DNA from: JBPOIS01 sp052034295
GTDB lineage: Bacteria > Pseudomonadota > Gammaproteobacteria > Pseudomonadales > Moraxellaceae
Direction of reading: 5' to 3'
Assembly: GCA_052034295.1 (NCBI GenBank)
Contig: JBPOIS010000154.1
Location: 1 to 7,825, forward strand
Length of the DNA: 7,825 nucleotides
Under the pieces are notes generated by a model. That model did not search any database. It was not told where the DNA came from and worked only from the letters and a program-made list of their open reading frames with translations. The position numbers were made by a program, and so were the translations under genes. How positions within the stretch are numbered: the stretch's first letter is position 1; the number at the start of each line of letters is the position of its first letter. Shown here one piece after another: positions 5,781-7,825 of this stretch.

Positions 5781-7700
5781 TCAGGGCAGGATCCCGCCGG
5801 TCCAGCTCAGGCTCAACAGGCCATTGATCCCCGGCTGTCCATAGTCCGGGATGGTTTCATAGCGCTGGTCGAGCAAGTTGTTCACCCGCAGGCCCAGCCG
5901 CAGCTCCGGGGTCAGTGGATAGCTGCCGTGCAGGTTCACCAGTCCATAGCCCGGCAGACGCCGGGTGTTGGCCAGATTGGCCTGACGCACCCCCACACCC
6001 TGCAGCTCCAGTCCAGCCTGCCAGCCCATGTCGTCAGCATAACCCAGCAGCAGGCTGCCCGTGCGGCGGCTGCGGTAGGGCAGGTCATGCCCCTGCTGGG
6101 CACCGGCTGTGGTGTTGCGGGGCTGCAGGTAATCCGCCGACAGACCCAGCTGCCAGCGTTCCGTCAGGGCCCAGTCGGTGCGCCAGCTGACGCCGCGCAG
6201 TCTGGCCTGACCCAGATTGCCAAGCTGGTACTGGCTGTTGGCCACGATCAGGTCCTGAATGCGGTTTTCAAACACACTCAGTCGGCTGTGCAGCGCCTGT
6301 GCATCGACCTGCAGGAATCCCTCCAGGTTTTTGGCCCGCTCAGGCTGCAGGCTGGGCGATCCGCCCCAGGGCACATACAAGTCGTTGAAGGTAGGGGCCC
6401 GGAAGGCTGTGGCGTACTGCGTGCCCACCCGGACGCCCGGCAGCAGACTGTAGGCCAGACCCAGCAGTCCGGTGGTGTGCTGCCCATACTGGGAGTTGTC
6501 GTCGTGACGCAGATTGGCCTGCAGGTCCCAGCGCTGGTGGCGGGCGGTGTAGCTGCCGGTCAGGCTGTGCACCTGCCGGTGGTCGAGCGCATAGGGGACG
6601 CTTCCCCAGGCCTGCTGGCGCAGGGACTCGGCAGCCAGCACCAGCCCCTGATCGCGCTGCGTCCAGGTGTGGGTCAGGCTGATCTGCTGCTGGCGGGTGC
6701 TGAGTCGGGTGTCTTCCACCGCGCGGTCATCCTGCCGCGAGGCTGGCCGGTAGGTCAGGCTGTGGTCCTGGCTTTGCCCCACCACCAGCCGGGTGTGCTG
6801 CGAACCGGACCAGCCCCAGTCCAGCCACAGCTGGCCGGCCCCGTTCTGATTACGGTTGCGGTAGTCAAAGTCCTGCTGCACCGGCTGATAGGTGACCGGA
6901 TCGTATTGCGCTGAATCGTAGTGATTCACGGAGCGGGTCAGCAGGCTGCTGGCCCCGAGCTGCAGCTGAGGATTCACCTGCTGGCTCAGTTGCACCGACA
7001 GGCTGTCATTCCAGTAGCCATCGCGGTCCGGGGCATAATTGCCAAAGGCATCCGGGTGGGCAATCGCACTGATGCCATCGGTTTGCTGGCGGGACACGGT
7101 CAGGCTGGCCTGCGTGCCGTCCTGCGCGCCAGAGAGCTGGACACTGGCCTGTTTCTGGCCCAGATTACCCCCGGCCACCTGCAGCTGTACCTGGGGGCGT
7201 GCGGTGCCCTTGCCTTGGCGGGTGAACACCTGGATCACCCCGCCGACTGCATCGGCGCCGTACAGACTGCCGGCCGGTCCCCGCAGAATTTCGATACGCG
7301 CCACCTGCGCCACCGGAATGTGCTCAAGTGCCGCCGTGCCGGCCGTGGTGGACCCATAGCGCACCCCATCGATCAGCACCAGCACCTGATTGGCATTGGC
7401 ACCACGTACATACAGGGCGCCCGGCTTGCCTGCCGCCCCATAGCTGCTCCACTGGATACCGGGTTGCTGTCGCAGCACTTCAGCGACGCTGTAGCCCTGC
7501 AGGCTCTGCAATTGCGTGGCCTCCAGCCGGGTGACATCGCCGATCACCTCGGCCACAGGCCTGGGCAGCCGGGTGGCGGTGATGGTCAGCTCTCCGGCAG
7601 GGCGTGTCTCGTCAGCAGTCGGCGAAAAAAGGTCCTGCGCCGGGGCAGGACCGGCCCACAGGGACGTCAGAGCCATCGCAGGCCCGAAAAGATTTTTCAT
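5781..7700 (-). CDS. btuB: TonB-dependent outer-membrane receptor, cobalamin (BtuB) type
   Basis: A 639-residue outer-membrane receptor expected to import vitamin B12 or related corrinoids using TonB energy. It has a signal peptide (1-21, cleavage after APA) and a TonB box around ELTITATRL (37-45). The plug domain (about 48-160) contains LYVRGANANQVLVLIDGVRYGS (96-117, here split as LYVRGANANQ and VLVLIDGVRYGS) and RIEILRGPAGSLYGADAVGG (135-154). A beta-barrel fills the rest, with the conserved NLLDQRYETIPDYGQPG near the C-terminus. E. coli BtuB is 614 residues, so the length fits. Substrate assignment rests mainly on the B12 box in the leader, supported by overall BtuB-like sequence. The final strand (LLSLSW) is followed by TGGILP, so the protein does not end in the usual aromatic residue. 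The ATG is preceded by a T7 tract and only a weak GGA ribosome site. Confidence 0.9.
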   Translation of the reverse strand: MKNLFGPAMALTSLWAGPAPAQDLFSPTADETRPAGELTITATRLPRPVAEVIGDVTRLEATQLQSLQGYSVAEVLRQQPGIQWSSYGAAGKPGALYVRGANANQVLVLIDGVRYGSTTAGTAALEHIPVAQVARIEILRGPAGSLYGADAVGGVIQVFTRQGKGTARPQVQLQVAGGNLGQKQASVQLSGAQDGTQASLTVSRQQTDGISAIAHPDAFGNYAPDRDGYWNDSLSVQLSQQVNPQLQLGASSLLTRSVNHYDSAQYDPVTYQPVQQDFDYRNRNQNGAGQLWLDWGWSGSQHTRLVVGQSQDHSLTYRPASRQDDRAVEDTRLSTRQQQISLTHTWTQRDQGLVLAAESLRQQAWGSVPYALDHRQVHSLTGSYTARHQRWDLQANLRHDDNSQYGQHTTGLLGLAYSLLPGVRVGTQYATAFRAPTFNDLYVPWGGSPSLQPERAKNLEGFLQVDAQALHSRLSVFENRIQDLIVANSQYQLGNLGQARLRGVSWRTDWALTERWQLGLSADYLQPRNTTAGAQQGHDLPYRSRRTGSLLLGYADDMGWQAGLELQGVGVRQANLANTRRLPGYGLVNLHGSYPLTPELRLGLRVNNLLDQRYETIPDYGQPGINGLLSLSWTGGILP

Positions 7701-7825
7701 GCAAAAAAAGTCCGATCAGTCCATGCCCGCTGCATGGAGGATGAAGAACAGTGTTCCCCATGGGAACCCTGATCCAAGGCCGGTCTCCGGACTGGTTCCC
7801 CCCGTGCAGCCGCTGGAAAAGCCGA
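7701..7825 (-). promoter_or_regulatory. Cobalamin riboswitch (3' part) with expression platform, leader of the receptor gene
   Basis: On the minus strand, 7793-7778 reads AGTCCGGAGACCGGCC, an excellent match to the B12 box that ends the conserved core of cobalamin riboswitches. The remaining aptamer elements should lie to the right of the window. The 77 nt between the box and the receptor ATG hold the expression platform: a hairpin at 7720-7738 (7-bp stem), another at 7753-7767 (6-bp stem), an enclosing stem of 7714-7719 with 7769-7774, and a U7 tract (7709-7703) immediately before the start codon. By analogy with btuB leaders, bound cobalamin would lower expression of the receptor. The choice between termination and ribosome-site masking is not decided by the sequence. 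Confidence 0.88.

Overview
The window looks like a GC-rich proteobacterial replicon (beta- or gammaproteobacterial), read around its replication origin. The left end carries the first 173 codons of a Rep_3/RepB-type initiator on the minus strand. Directly upstream of it lie six perfectly phased 22-bp iterons, a strong hairpin, an AT-rich stretch and a seventh, degenerate iteron. This is the layout of an iteron-controlled plasmid or chromid origin. The similarity of Rep to initiators of the kind found on Acinetobacter plasmids, combined with high GC, would fit a high-GC Moraxellaceae or a Neisseriales member, but I cannot fix the taxon.

From about 1,197 to 4,487 all genes are on the minus strand and form a tight, probably co-transcribed group. 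In transcription order they are a small exported protein of unknown function, rfbD (rmlD), rfbA (rmlA), rfbC (rmlC) and a DUF421/YetF membrane protein. The rml genes supply three of the four steps from glucose-1-phosphate to dTDP-L-rhamnose. The second step, dTDP-glucose 4,6-dehydratase (rfbB/rmlB), is not in the window.

Divergent to this group, across a 167-bp gap, is a plus-strand extended short-chain dehydrogenase of the dihydroflavonol-reductase-like type (4655-5734). It converges on a minus-strand TonB-dependent receptor of the BtuB type (5781-7700), with an inverted repeat in the 46-bp gap between them. The leader of the receptor gene contains a textbook B12 box, so a cobalamin riboswitch controls it. 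The rest of the aptamer lies beyond the right edge.

The genes themselves belong to known families. The points most worth a second look are the iteron origin lying next to housekeeping-type genes, the detailed architecture of that origin, the incomplete rml set, an A9 tract at the start of the small exported-protein gene, and the riboswitch expression platform, in which the B12 box itself can pair with the sequence just before the U-tract and start codon.
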